DNA of 64,000 nucleotides, from the NCBI GenBank assembly GCA_963920765.1, contig OY987244.1, positions 11,038,501 through 11,102,500 of the forward strand, written 5' to 3'. The first letter of the stretch is position 1. Each line of letters opens with the position of its first letter. Source of the DNA: Ulota crispa (taxonomy: Eukaryota; Streptophyta; Bryopsida; Orthotrichales; Orthotrichaceae). Position numbers and translations under genes: made by a program. The notes under the pieces were generated by a model. It saw nothing but the letters and a program-made list of their open reading frames with translations, was not told where the DNA came from and ran no database searches. This document shows positions 23,024 through 36,000 of this stretch, one piece after another.

Positions 23024-24712
23024 ACTTTGAATTAATTAGGTTTATTAATATAGGGGCCTGATATACCTCTTGCCTTGGTTCTTCAAGTTAGGTTTTGGCC
23101 ACAACCTTTTGCTTCCTCCCTAAAATCCTTTTGTAATGCAACACCATTTGCACTCTCTAGTGTTGATTAGTCCTCTCAAAATCTCTTCAGGATTTTAGGC
23201 ATTTAATCACAATATATGAGATTTTATTAAAGTATTTTAGCCCAAAGTATACAAAAATTATCCAGATCATTGTGAACTACAATAGTACCTCTTTTAAAGT
23301 TAATCCTCATGACTCATTACTTTCTATCACTTCACACCACTATCCATCCACCAACTTGGTTTTATGACTATAAGTCAATACCTCCAATTTTCATGATATC
23401 TTACATAATCATTGATTTGCCTAAGTAAAAGCTAGCTTTGTAAAGTAGACCATTTTTTTTTGGAAGCACAAATATCATGCTCCAAATTTCAAAAGATTTG
23501 ATGGAATACAAAAATAAGTAGGTCTATACAATCTTAATCCCTCCTAATTTGACAACCTCTTCTACTCAAGAAAAATTATGGCTATAAATAGTATTGGCCT
23601 TGAGAGGTACTACTATATCTTAATATGCTCTTTAAAAGTTCACTTACTTCTCAAAGTAGTGCAAGATATAATCATTAGTGTAAGATGCAATAATGAAATT
23701 AACTAGTGTTAGTTGTGTACTATTATTTTACTTCATCAAAGAACCTATTTTACCTTTTTCATTCCATTGGTGATTTTGATTGTGTTCATAAAATGACCAT
23801 CTTCCCTTCATTTTAGAGCCAACAAAGAGCTTAGTCTAATCAATCAAAATACCCACTAAAAATTAGGCTGGAATTAAAAGGAAAGTAGACTCATCCCAAC
23901 CTTCATTTTCAAAGAAAAAACTGTAGCCTCTATTTTGCAGCTCTACAATTTAATGTTCTCATTTTCAAAAACCTTAAAAGTCAACGCCACCCATAAGTAG
24001 TCAATGACCATACTTGACTTCTCTTGTTTCAAATTCATCTTTACACAAGTCAACCATTGTGAAAAATCAAAATTGCCATATATTTTAGACTAAGATTTTT
24101 AGTTATTGACTAGTGTTACTAAAACTTTTTTCTTTTGCAAATAACAAGAAATTAATCTCTACAAGCCCAAGCAGCAATTTTTTAGCAACATGGCAATTTT
24201 GGATAGCTCACTATAAATGAATTTTTGTTTTTTTTTTTGAAATTTTCACACATGATGTGCCCAAGAAGTAGCTTTAGGCTCAATAATTTTCATAACTTTT
24301 GACTACATAGTTCAAAAGTTATTGCATGATATGTAGTTTTCTTTGTTCATTGGGAAGCCGAGGCAGCTCAAAATAACTTCTTTAAAAACCACTTTTTTTT
24401 TTTTTTTGAAATTGGTTCTTAAGATTTATTTATACATGGAAAATTTTGATTAATGAGATGAAAGATACAAAAAGTTTTAGTATGCAAGTAGGTATAGAGT
24501 CTCTCAAAACCATACCTACCCGCAAACTAATACATTTAAATTTGGAGAATTCTAGCAAAAATCTCACTTGTCTCATGAACCAGCACTAATGCAAATTGCT
24601 TGTCAATAAGCTATCAAAGACAAAAATAGAAAACTCTTACAAGACTACATCAATTTTTTTTTTATGGATAGACAATTTTGGTGTTTTAAGAGCTTTACCA
24701 AGAACACATTAT
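23024..24712. other. AT-rich intergenic DNA, no gene seen
   Basis: No convincing coding frame, RNA gene or transposon ends. Confidence 0.45.
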
Positions 24713-24850
24713 TCATTAATTTGGGAAAAAGTGACCTTTTGGGACTTTTGGATTTTATGTTTTCTAAAGAGTATTCAATATTCTTTATAAAACAAAAAAT
24801 CCAAAAGTCCCAAAATGTCACTTTTTCCCAATTTAATGAATAACGCATTT
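24713..24850. mobile_element. AACACCATATT-family MITE, copy 4 (short form)
   Basis: 138 bp near-perfect hairpin: AACACATTATTCATTAATTT, then CTTTTGGGACTTTTGGATTT, complemented on the right arm. Confidence 0.75.
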
Positions 24851-25058
24851 AAGTACTCATGAACACAAAGAGAACTATTTGACCTAGTAGCATGCGCAAT
24901 TTAAAATCTTAGAGAGTAACTTTTGAGAAAATAGACATGAAAGAGACGTTTCAAAAACTATTGTACAACATTCAATGACACACAAAAAAATTTCACAACA
25001 TTCTAATTGACAGTTTGGAGGAATCTTGCGTCATATTTGTACCAATGTTATGTTTTAG

Positions 25059-26282
25059 TTGGTTGAATTCAATAAGCAAATAGCTTTGTTAGTTGCAATG
25101 AAAAAAGACAAACAAAATCTTCTAGCATCTTCTCAACTTTATGAAATTAGACAATCCAATGAAGCAAAATCTTGCAATTTGGTTGTTAAAAATTATAAAT
25201 CCATGGAAGATGAGATATCGGAGGTATGTTGATGGTACCATCAAATGATGTATCACCTCACAGTATTATTGATTTACTTTTAAATTATATTTATTGTAAT
25301 GTTGAGGTTGTAACAAGATGCAAATAGTTTAAAACTTGTCATATTTTAATAATCCATACTTATGTCTTTTTTATTAGAATATTTTATGAATTTTTTAATA
25401 GATTATTTTCACACTTGCATATTAAATTACAAAAAAAATTACGTAATTAAAATAAAAAACAATATAAAATTGATATATCATGCTAAGTATGTGCATTAAA
25501 AATTTGGTCTAAATGCTTAATTTAAAACAATGTTGTTTCACATCATTTTTATAACAAAAAAAAAAAGGTTTTTGTGTCAAATTAGAAATAATTAAACTTA
25601 TTCAAAATAACCATGAAATTTATTTATTTATATCTATTGTTAATTTAATGTATAGTCCTTTGTGAAGTAATTGATGATAGTAGTAAAATTCAATCATCTC
25701 AAACTTTGCAAGTTTTAAACAAATAACACTTAATTGGGGAAATTTGATTTTTTGAAATTCAAGAACAAAACTACTTATAAAACTAACCATTTATTTTAAT
25801 TAATTAATTTACATATATATAATTTAATTACATTTCACAATCATTACTAGTACAGTAATTTTTATTTATGTAAAAATAATTTAATTATTAACCACAAGAC
25901 CAAATCTTGTCCTAACACATATTTTACTTATTTTTATTACATGTGTGTTTTAAACTAAATAAGGTTTATTTAGATTTAAAAAATTGAAATATTTGGAATT
26001 TTAATTATTTTTATAGACTTGATAATACAATGTTTTTAACATGATAATATTTTATTTTATTTTATTTAAAATCATTGATAATTTGAACAAAAAAAATAAA
26101 AACCTGAAAATTATTTAAAAATACTATAAAAACGTAAATTTTAAAGTTAAATTAAGATTGGAGCTAGAAATGATAAACGCAACATTGAACATGAAATTGT
26201 TAAGGCTATACCAATTAAATGTGAATATGACAAACTTTTAGATGAAAATAAAAGACTATTATTTAAGTTTCAGCAGCTATTG
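25059..26282 (+). pseudogene. Two candidate exons of an unrecognised coiled-coil protein
   Basis: 25059-25223 is 55 open codons (LVEFNKQIALLVAMKKDK..., ending YKSMEDEISE) between an AG acceptor and a GAG|GTATGT donor. 26157-26282 is 42 open codons (IGARNDKRNIEHEIV..., then CEYDKLLDENKRLL). Both are phase 0 and rich in Lys/Glu/Leu with heptad-like spacing, as in kinesin or myosin tails. I do not recognise the family, and nothing further upstream or downstream clearly continues the gene, so it is more likely a fragment than a working gene. Confidence 0.35.
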
Positions 26283-26384
26283 GTTCATATATAAATTTCT
26301 AACAAGTGATGAATATATGATAGTATATATTTGAGATATGGATTTTGTTTTCAATGCAAAGATTGAAAATATTTGTATAATTAG

Positions 26385-28190
26385 GAGTGTAAAGATAACC
26401 ATGGAACATTGACTAAAATGTGTGTATCAATAATGTACAAGTGCCTTACAGTAAGAGAAAAGACAAATATGTCACTATATTTTACAACCTATTGCATAAC
26501 TTCTTCAAAGTGTGAATGCAAAAAATTTACAAACAAGAAGAGATTATATTTTCACGTGAAGGTATTATAAGAGAATTTAAAGCCATATATTTACATCATA
26601 TTTTAGCGATTAATGGTAATTCCAACATATCTAAAATAAAGCATTTGGTAAGGTATAGCATTTCTCAAATCATACATACCATTCTTTGAAGTATGGCTTG
26701 CTCAATGTCGAGAATGATGTAAAATCCTGTTTATAGAAATTAAAACAAAAATGACAAAGCCGCTAAAACAATACGGCCTGTTTAATGTCAGAAATGACAT
26801 AAAGTCCTATTTATAAAATAGAAAATGAGAATGCCTCTAAAATAATAGGATCTACTTAATATCAAGAATGGCAAAAAATCCTGTCCATACCAACCAAAAT
26901 CAGAATTGAGAATACCACTATGACAAAGAATACCACAATAGCAAATGCTTTTTCATGAGGCTGGATCTCATCAACTATAACATATGTCATGAAGCTGAAA
27001 CGCTCGCGCTGCAAGAGTAGCTACTCTGATTGTCTTGTAATCCAGTGCAAAAGAGAAAAACATTGTCAGTTGGTAGCCGGAAAACATTTGGAAACTTGTT
27101 GATGATCAACATGTAGTTGCAAACTTGCAACATATAAATAAAAAAGAAGAGAATACAAAAAAAATGTTGATTGACAATGAAAAAATTTGAGAAGATATTT
27201 GCTTAAAAGAAAGCTTGATTTATTGCATACAACAATTTTCAATTATAAATTAAAGCCTCATTGATAAATACAAAAGAATTTGAAAGAAACTTTACACATT
27301 AATGAATGAACATTTTGTAAAATTACAAACTATTTAGAAAACATATGGGAGACCAAATCTACAATTGTAAGCAAATAATACACAACAAGCAATAGATATA
27401 ACTATACCTTGCAATAGTGTTACATTAAACAAGATTCCATAGAGAAACATATCACTAAAAGTTATTTATGTAAGAATGATGGAATACAATTGTCATGCAT
27501 GGAAATAAGATGAAGTAGCTTATGAAGATAATTTACAAGTTTATTGCAAATTTGTGAATTGCATTTTTTAGTACAGCAAGAATGATAAAAAAATTGAAAA
27601 AAAAAATATTAGTTCCAATTTTTTAGATCTCAATATTGATGAGAGAAAAAATAGAAAGAAGATGAAACGATTTAAGTTAAGATCATTAATAAGAGTACTC
27701 AAAATACAGTATTTGCAATTGACAAAAAAAACAACTACAAAATTTATTATTAATAGTAAAATGCACAACAAAAATATTTTTTCAATTACTCTTTCAATGA
27801 TACTCAAACAAAAGCTATTTTAGATTGGACAACGGATCAAATTGAACATAAAAAAACAGTGCAAAATGCAATACAATGATTAATAATTAAATTAGGGGGT
27901 GCGTATTTACACACTATATATGACTTTTTTATTGTAAATGTTCAAAGTCTTAAAGAAGAAGAGTGTGAACAGATAAATATGTTTATTCAATTTGTTAATA
28001 AAAAAATGAAAGAGGTTTGGTCAGCTTTAATAATGTAGACAATTGAAGCTTTGAGAAAGTTTGGGACTTTTGTATCTTTAATGATTAAATATCATTATGC
28101 TAGTAATTCATGTGACAATATATATTATTATAGATTAAGTATAACAATGATGAATTTAAAAATTGTGCATTGAAACTAACAATTCAATAT
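26385..28190. pseudogene. Scattered, broken protein-coding pieces in very AT-rich DNA
   Basis: Several stretches have protein-like codon content but are short and interrupted: plus strand about 26385-26690 (for example SREGIIREFKAIYLHHIL), minus strand about 26870-27063 (FALDYKTIRVATLAARAFQL and a hydrophobic stretch near 26900), plus strand about 27880-28190 (GGAYLHTIYDFFIV, then FIQFVNKKMKEVWSAL). A diverged triple repeat of 75-79 bp lies at 26695-26930. Fragments on both strands suggest captured gene pieces or an old decayed insertion of unknown origin. No family is assigned. Confidence 0.3.
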
Positions 28191-28577
28191 GCCATGTACC
28201 ATAGCAAATAACATTAGTGGGATTATTTATATTCAATTTTAATTTTAATTTTTTTACACAAGTTGGAGTAGATGTGCGAGCTTCTTATTTATAGATATTT
28301 AATTGTAGACGATGTGAAATAAAAAGAGAAGATGAAGCTTAGACAAATGTTGAATACACAATTGCATAATAAATTGTAGCAATAGATGATATGCGTATAT
28401 AGATGGAAATAATAATATTATTTTAACTAGAAATACATTTTAAGGAGCAAATGAGAGAGAAGATAATAATTTTAATGAATGTACATGGCAAAGAAGAAAA
28501 TCCAAGGAAATAATAAAGTCGTATACCAAAATCCCAAGCATCAACTGATCACACGCACTACTGCTTTTTAATCATAT

Positions 28578-28828
28578 TTAAAACATACATGTATGAACTT
28601 CCCGATGATCAGTGACCACCACTGGATCTTTTCTTGTTCTTGCAACACCCAAAGTGTTCTTGATCTGCGTCCATGTAGCTTCTGGCATAAGGTCACAATC
28701 AGGAAAACAAATACCACGTAAAGTAATGGAATGTGGTTTTAATTCAAAGCTATCACTGAGACATGAAAATCTATCTTGCCATCAAGAGTGGTACAAACCA
28801 TAGTTGGTCCTGTTGTATTTGATTTGAA
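28578..28828 (-). pseudogene. Broken coding fragment, unrecognised family
   Basis: The minus strand reads like a conserved protein segment: TTGPTMVCTTLDGKIDFHVS, followed by LRGICFPDCDLMPE, ATWTQIKNTLGVARTRKDP and VVVTDHREVHTC. The composition (Cys, Trp, Asp, charged residues) is unlike random AT-rich DNA. The piece is broken and has no obvious splice frame linking it to its neighbours. I cannot name the family. Confidence 0.4.
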
Positions 28829-29199
28829 GAAAATAACTTCCATAGTATGACCAAGACAAAAGTAAAAATTTGTCCATTTACAAGCATAAGCAAACGCACA
28901 TGCAATCAATATAAAAAAGACTTTTACTAAACATGGTCTGTGAGCTAATTAAGGTTTCACAAGGCTTCAAGGAAGAAGGCAAATATCTCACTTGCAAAGA
29001 CAAGTGCAAGATCTTTTTTTGTCTCTGTATTGCTTAATTTTTTGTGACATAGTTTTTGCAAGGTTTTGATAAAGAACAAGATTGTGAATAAATTAGAAAA
29101 AATGGTCTTCAATATGTGAAAGACATGGTTTTAGAAGATGTAACAAAATTGAATTATGTTATTAAGAGTCAACAAAATATACAAAAATAATGGGTGAAA

Positions 29200-29780
29200 C
29201 ATTGTATAAACTTCAAATTGCAAATATAGTAACTTCTGCAACAGAAGCAGTGATGGTTACAGAGGCAGTTGTATCAATGCCAAGAATTCACATTCTTGCA
29301 ACAAAAGAAGTGGATACATTGATGAAAGATGGGATGCAAAAAATTGCAAGAGTGATTTTATGTATTGTACACCATCAACATCAACTACCTTGCAAGATAT
29401 GGCACAAATGGAATTGTCAACTAATGCACAATTTGATAGAATGAATTTTAGCTAGGTTTTTTTAAACCAACTTATGATAGAAGGAACATATGGATTGTAT
29501 TATGATGAAGATGGCAATAAATATTGTCACATCATAATTGAAGAGAAATTCAAATTTGAGCACATTACTTCAATATGAAAAGTAGCTTTGTACATGGCGA
29601 GTATCTTCTTCAAAAGCCCAAGCTATGGTTGACAAAGCTTTGAATTTTGCTGATTTAGAAATTCTAGCAAAGGCCTTTTATATACTAAATGCACGCCATG
29701 TAGGATGTGCAAAAGAAAAGGAAATTAAACCTTATCTATTAGAGAAATTGTTGAGACGACATAAGCAATGCAATAGTTGA
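29200..29780 (+). pseudogene. Coding relic ending KPYLLEKLLRRHKQ, unrecognised family
   Basis: 29595-29780 is 61 open codons: WRVSSSKAQAMVDKALNFAD, then LEILAKAFYILNARHVG and KPYLLEKLLRRHKQCNS before TGA; it looks like a genuine C terminus. Just upstream, 29465-29577 reads EGTYGLYYDEDGNKY, and 29380-29450 reads LQDMAQMELSTNAQFDRM. These blocks are not in one continuous frame. They may be exons of a decayed gene, or pieces carried in by a transposon. Confidence 0.35.
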
Positions 29781-31334
29781 AGGCCAATTGTTATATAAAG
29801 TGTTGCAGTAGAAAATAGAGTTGTTTGTAATGCTCTTGAAAGTAATAGAAGATTGTTTTCTATATGGTGATTTTTTTGTTTTTTTATTTTTTTAAATAAA
29901 TGGTAATAAATTGGTAGTGTGATATTTTTTGATTTGTTGCAAATATTCGATAGTATTATCTAAATGCTTGAAAATATTTAATTAGAAAAAACAACATATG
30001 CTTTGACAAATTATAAATGAATCCTTGAATCTTTAGATGATAATGCATTATAAAAAAAAATTGTACTTTTTGAAAGATAGAATTTAGTCATGTCATTTAT
30101 ATTAGCATAATTTCAGCAATAATGAGAAAAAACAACATTCTACAAAAATACAAAAATAAACAAGAATCAATTGTAAAAATAGTATAACATATTTTTGTAT
30201 ACTGTATGCAAAAAATGTATTCTTTTGCTATAAGTCAATGCACTTGGCTAAGTGTAAAATTAACTAATTTTTTTGTTTAGAGTGTAAATTTTGAGTTTAG
30301 TAGTGTTTTTGTCAATTGGACTAAGTTGCGAAAAAAGTCATTTGCAATCCTTGGCATTGGGGCAGAGTTAAAGATTTTCTTATTGGAGAATTGTAATCAC
30401 AAACTTGGCTAAGCTTTGCTAAAACTCACTCCAAGTTTTTCACATTTTTCTCCAAAAGAAATTTACATTTTTCTTACAATTGTATTACAGGGACAAAAAG
30501 GGGAAGAAATTTAACTCTAGTCTAATAACTAGTGTGCATGAAAGCTTGTGTTGGGAATGAATTAACTATTTATAGCTCATAAATCTAGATGGCAAATTCC
30601 ATCCTGCGTGCCTGAGTTTAAGAGGTAGATTATTATATTGGCAAAAAAATAAAATGTAAATATTGCAAGGTACATGGAAATGTTACATGTCACTAATTGC
30701 ATTTTCTAACATGACACATTTTTCAAATCCCAAGCAACCATTGAGGAGGTTCAACATGACTCATTAAAAATAATCAAAATAATTACGTGGAGTCAATTAC
30801 GTAATGGGGTTTCAAAATCTCTTTGCCGCTTTTAATTCATTTCTATATCTTGATTTTGTTACTCACATTTGTTTTTCTTGCTACTTCTTGACAATGAGAA
30901 TGAAAATTTAGAAAACCCATTTCAAACAATGCCATTGATGAATGAATCTGTTTGTCAATGGATCAATACAAATGAGATATGAAGGCACATTTGCATTGCT
31001 TGACCAACAAATTTTTGTGGCAGAGTATTTGACATTTGTTGTCTTTGCCTTCATTCAAACATGAGTTCACACATTCTTTCAATGTGCTAGTAGAAAGTGT
31101 GGAAAAAGCGTGAGAAGAAATTGTTTTTTCCCACACAATTCATATTCCCCAAATTCCATTCACCAATGAGGAGGTTCCCTCATGACTCCATAAATGGGAG
31201 TGATCACGTGTTGGTCATTTAGGCAGCTGGGTTTTAAAACTTCCATGCATATAGACTGTATTTTTAGTTTATTTCCTTGTTTATTTCTTGAAACACATTC
31301 ATTTGTGTTGCCGTTTCCCAGCAGATAAGTATAA
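29781..31334. other. AT-rich DNA, no gene seen
   Basis: Nothing coding. 30720-30890 and 31150-31310 share a diverged block (CCAATGAGGAGGTTC...CATGACTC), hinting at an old duplication about 430 bp apart. Confidence 0.4.
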
Positions 31335-31760
31335 TAAAGCAACAAAGACCTAACAACTATATGAGATGTTCATATCACCCCTTAATAAGTTGAAACTCTT
31401 TGAAACTAGGGAAAATTTCATGTACATCCCTAAAGTTTGCAATATTTTCATAAATACCCTTGCTTTTTCAGAAATTTCAGAAATTCCCTTGGACAAAAAC
31501 TTTCAAGCGTTTTTTTTGGGGTGCACATCACTTCTCTTTTTACTTTGTGTGCACACTACTTCTTTCTTGTTATATGTGCGCACAAAGTAAGAAGGGAAGT
31601 GACATGCACAACAACAAAAAAATGCTTGAAAATTTTAGTCCAAGGGTATTTGTGAAGTTTCTGAAAAAGCAAAGGTATCTATGAAAATATTGCAAACTCT
31701 AGGGACATTCAATAAAATTTCCTTTGAAACTATAATCAAGAAGATCTTAGGATAAAAGTT
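31335..31760. mobile_element. Partial copy of the RFC3-intron-2 foldback MITE, split by an insertion
   Basis: ACAAAGACCTAACAACTATA, AATAAGTTGAAACT and, after the inserted element, AAGATCTTAGGATAAAAG match the interior of the element at 13940-14285 in order. The insertion at 31408-31722 divides it. Confidence 0.6.
31408..31722. mobile_element. Mutator-like foldback MITE, copy 2
   Basis: 315 bp beginning AGGGAAAATTTCATG and ending AAAATTTCC, with arms of about 95 bp (CAGAAATTTCAGAAATTCCC versus its complement). Flanked by a perfect 9 bp duplication TTTGAAACT (31399-31407, 31723-31731). It is inserted in another MITE copy, so it is the younger of the two. Confidence 0.85.
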
Positions 31761-31828
31761 ACAAAAATAGATTAAAGCTATTGTTTGTGGAAGAAAAAGA
31801 TATTGATATTTAAAGTTAACATCTAAGG

Positions 31829-32034
31829 TAGGTATACCCATTCACAATCATTGATTCTAATGCTGTCAGTATGTGCACAGGATATTTATTTTCAATCTCA
31901 AATCTAGTTGCGTCATACATAGCTTGTCTTTTGGGCATAGAAGATAAGCTATCCATGGCGCACCTAAATTTGAGATTGAGATGAACGCCTTTTGCACATA
32001 GTGACGGTATCAGGTTCAACGATTGGGAATGGGT
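31829..32034. repeat. Foldback element with 90 bp arms
   Basis: The left arm begins TATACCCATTCACAATCATT and the right arm ends AACGATTGGGAATGGGTATA. Pairing runs about 90 bp per arm (CAATCTCAAATCTAG versus CTAAATTTGAGATTG). It may be a MITE or a hairpin RNA source. Confidence 0.65.
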
Positions 32035-32039
32035 ATACC

Positions 32040-32299
32040 CAAGGTTTAATTTGTTGGCAAATTTTTGCCTAAATCTTACCTCAAAAGTGCACATGCGACT
32101 TATACACTAAGAAATCTGAACAAATAAATGGAAGAAATTGCCAGATCCTGCCCGGAGCAAATCCTAATTTGCCAAAATTTGAATGAAAGTAGCTTACATT
32201 AGTAAGGTTTTGGATAAATTTCTGTAAATCATTCATGTGTTCCAATTTTAGTCAAAATTTCCTTGCCTGCCTACAATTTGGGGTGCCGGTCGCTCTACC
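32040..32299. repeat. Partial copy of the 44.4 kb foldback repeat
   Basis: Shares GGCAAATTTTTGCCTAAAT, AATTTGCCAAAATTTGAATG and the terminal CGCTCTACC with the right arm of the element at 44356-44929. The left arm is missing. Confidence 0.45.
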
Positions 32300-32429
32300 T
32301 TGACACAAACAAAAATTAAATGCTGCTGTATACCTACCTTATTTGACATGTTTCGGCCATAAATTTATTGGTTTGCTATACATAGAAATTTAGAAACACA
32401 TTTTGAGCAAAGGAAAGGACAGATAGATA

Positions 32430-33003
32430 CTTGGGGTGGGCCCCCGTGGGTCATGGGGTGCGAAGGGTGGCATGAATGGTCGCATGAGAGCCCCAGCGGC
32501 CCGGCCAGTGTCGCCGCGGAGCTGGCTCGCAGTCTCGCACTTGTCAGCCAGGAACGTGCGTGCGCCAGGCCTGACGATTGCGACTTGGTCACCGCCATCG
32601 CCGCCGTCACCACACTAGTCCACAGTAGTCCACACCCTCCGCGGCGCCATCGCCATCGCCATCACTGCACTGCACTCCCCACTCACCCACCCACCCCGTC
32701 GCTAACTTAAGTTAATTACCCACGATCGATCGATCGATCACCCTTGCTTGTCGCTAGCTTAGCTTTGCTTGCTCGATTCCGTCACCTGCCTAATCAATTC
32801 ACCCACGCCCACTGCCATTCATTGACATCATTAACATCACATACACGCAGCGTCGCTCCCCGACGGAGTCCGCCTCTCCCAGCTTCTGGAGGTCGGGGGG
32901 GATCCCTGTGTTGTGTTGCAGGTCATCCATACATGGTTGTGGGTTCTGGAGGATCCAATTGGGAAGAAAGAGAGGAACCTAATTAGCTAGATCGTGCGTA
33001 GCG
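32430..33003 (+). promoter_or_regulatory. GC-rich promoter/leader of the p24 gene
   Basis: An abrupt CpG-rich block in AT-rich surroundings, directly upstream of the p24 start codon. It includes a (GATC)4 run at 32724-32739 and C/T-rich stretches. No clear TATA box was identified, so the transcription start is not placed. Confidence 0.4.
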
Positions 33004-36000
33004 ATGGCGATGGCGATGGTGGAGAGGAAGTGGTGGTGGTGGGCAGTAGTAGCGGTGGTGTTGGTGGTGCAGGGGATGATGATGCCGGGGGTGCAGGGCA
33101 TTCGGTTCGTGATCGACAAGACGGAGTGCTGGCATCACGACGTGCCCTTCAACGGCGACCACGTGCACGTCTCGTACGTCGTCATCCACAGCCAAAGCTT
33201 GTGGTCCTTCGACGACGACGACCCCAACGGCGTCGACCTCGTCGTAAGCCTTGCTTTGCTTTGCTTGCTTCTGCCCAATTCTCACCTCTAGTCCATTCAG
33301 TAGGTTGATCTCATCCATTGAGCTTACCTTACCTTTGCTGTGCTTTGCTTGGCTTTGTGTGTTCTTATGTCCCGGATTGGATTCCGGTGAGCGAACAAGG
33401 TGATGGTGCTGATATTGATTTTTTATCCTTTTGCTCTTATTTTTTTTAAGGGAAAATTTCATGGATACCCCTGAAGTTTGCAATATTTACATAGATACCC
33501 GTACTTTTTCAGAAATTTCTCAAATATCCTTGGATCAAATTTCTCAGGCGTTCTTTTTTTGTTGTGCATGTCACTTCCTTCATGACCAATGTTGAAAAAG
33601 GGAATATAATGAAACAAAAAAGAAATAACATGCGCACAAAGAAAGAAGGGAAGTGGCATGCGCCTGAAAATTATGGTCTAGAAGTATTTGTGTAATTTCT
33701 GAAAAAGTAGGGGTATCTATGTAAATATGGCAAACTTCAAGAGTATCCATGAAATTTTTCCTTTTTTTTAATTGTTTTTTATTTATTTTTATTGTGTTTT
33801 GTTGTTTGTTTGGTGTTGATATTATTGTGTGGGTGTGGTGGTGGTGCAGGTGGAGGCACCAGGAGGTGAGCAGATGCACGTGTCGAAGAGCAAAACGGAG
33901 GACAAGTTCAAGTTCGTGGCAGGGCGGAGAGGGCTGTACAAGTTCTGCTTCTTCAACCGCAACAACGTGCACGAGACCGTGGACTTCGACGTGCATATGG
34001 GCTACCACATCGTCGACCCTTTGGACGAACACGTGAAGGATGGTGAGTCAGTCAGTCACCTGGAAATAAAATGATGTGTACAGTACTGGACAGTACTCCT
34101 TGAAGATGACCAAACCATATGCATTAGCTTCCCTAGAAACCTCAGATTTTCTCTACTTTTTGTCACTAATTTTATTTATTGGTGAAGCGTCAAACGCGAT
34201 ATTCTTTAATTTGGGAAAAAGAGTACATTTTGGGACTTTTGAAGATTTTAGGTGATCACCTAAAATCGAGCTCGCGGTATTTTTTTGGTACATGTGTAGG
34301 TGAGGTGAAATTTGCGAGGAAAAGAATCTTAGTGGCTCAAATTGAATCTAATACCTTTGAATTTAGTTTAAGGTAACTTTTGGGGTTTAAGGTGGAGTAC
34401 AAAATGGTACCCCCATTTTTCCCAATTTAATGAATATTGCATTGTCAAGGATGATGATAGACTATGTAAGTAAGCACTTTTTCTTTTTACATTAAACAGT
34501 AAGGAATTACTACTGCGACACCCGAAATTGCTAACATGACACCCTTGTGAGCATGAAATGTGATTTTTAATGATGATTTTTTTATTTGGATCAAAAGATT
34601 TGTTTCACCTTTATCATTCTAAAGCTATACTCAACAAAAAAAATAGGTTTGCTTAAATTTGAAACTAAAAATATAGGATTTTTGAGCTACTTAAAGCAAA
34701 AATACATCAAAAATTAGTATTGATACAATAATATTTCAACAAAAATTTGTACTTGTTCTATTTTCTTTCAAGGAGGTGGTAATGCCGTGATTGAATGAAT
34801 GATGGACCACTTAAATAAATACAAAATAGCACTACATTATCAAATTTCATGCTCACAAGAGGAATGTCATGTTAGCAATTTAGGGTGTTGTAGTAGTAAT
34901 TCCATAAATAATATTGCATTTAAGTTGTCCCACACTTATCCTTTCCTTGACATTTTACACTATATAAATACTTAGTGATGCTACAATGAATTTCATCAAT
35001 AACTAATTAGTGCAATCAACCTTTTCTAAAAGGCTTGACAACAGCAACAAAGTTACAAAAAAAAACAAACTAGCGTTGTTTAGGTTGTAAACCATGTGAT
35101 ATCCTAGTATCCAGAGAGTTTGTATGTATGTGCCTCCCAATGGCCAAGCAACGATGAGTCATGAGGTAGGTAGTATAATCAAAGGGCCAAGAGTCCCAAA
35201 ACCCACAATCATGTTGATTGTTTCCTCATGAGGTAGGTAAGTTTCCAAGGTAAGGCAACCTAAATGCAATATTATTTAGTGTATGTCATTTGATGGACAT
35301 GAGAAAGTATAGAAAGTACTCTTTGGAGATGACAACATGCATTACCCTCTACAAATCTTGCATTTCTTCTACCCTTTTTTGCCACGAGTTTTTGTAAAAT
35401 GTCAAGGATGGATGCTCTATCACTACCAAATATGGCCCTGACTATATCGTAGTTTTGGTAGATATTTACCCTAAACTCTAAAACTGAAGCCATTTAGGTC
35501 ATTTGGGAGTTGCTTGCTGAAACAAGGGTGGGGTGGATGGGCAGAGCATATTGAGCCGTTGATGATGCAAATTGAGAGGCTGGAGGAGTCATTGTACTCT
35601 GTGCAGTTTGAGCAACATTGGCTTCTGGCCCAAACGGACCGCCAAGTTTTGGGTACTTGCATATCTTTTGCCCCTCCTTTTGTGAATTATACACACCATT
35701 AGCAGCAACATCTAATTATTAAGGGGGAGTTCTTTGTAAAGGGTTCAGGAGTTTTGCATTCAAGTCTATTTGGTGCTCCAATAATGCTTTTTCTGAGTTT
35801 TTCATAACTCATTAGTTGAAACAACCTGTTCACAACAACAAGAAAATTTGTCCACAATGATTGAAAATTGTTCACGGTCATTATGAACATGTTAGTGATA
35901 GGTTTTCATTGATAAGTTTCTTGGTCTGACAATGACAAACAATATGCTCTTTGGTTATTTGAAAACCAAAATGCCAGGTCCCAACTTTATTTATTAGGTT

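Noticed and set aside
24596-24790. Open frame with a Trp/Phe-rich product
   Set aside because: It is translated MITE sequence (copy at 24713-24850); a mirror frame exists on the other strand because of the hairpin.
32983-33483. 166-codon minus-strand open frame over p24 exon 1
   Set aside because: It is the antisense shadow of GC-rich, GAC/GTG-rich coding exon 1; the plus strand gives a complete, conserved p24 protein.
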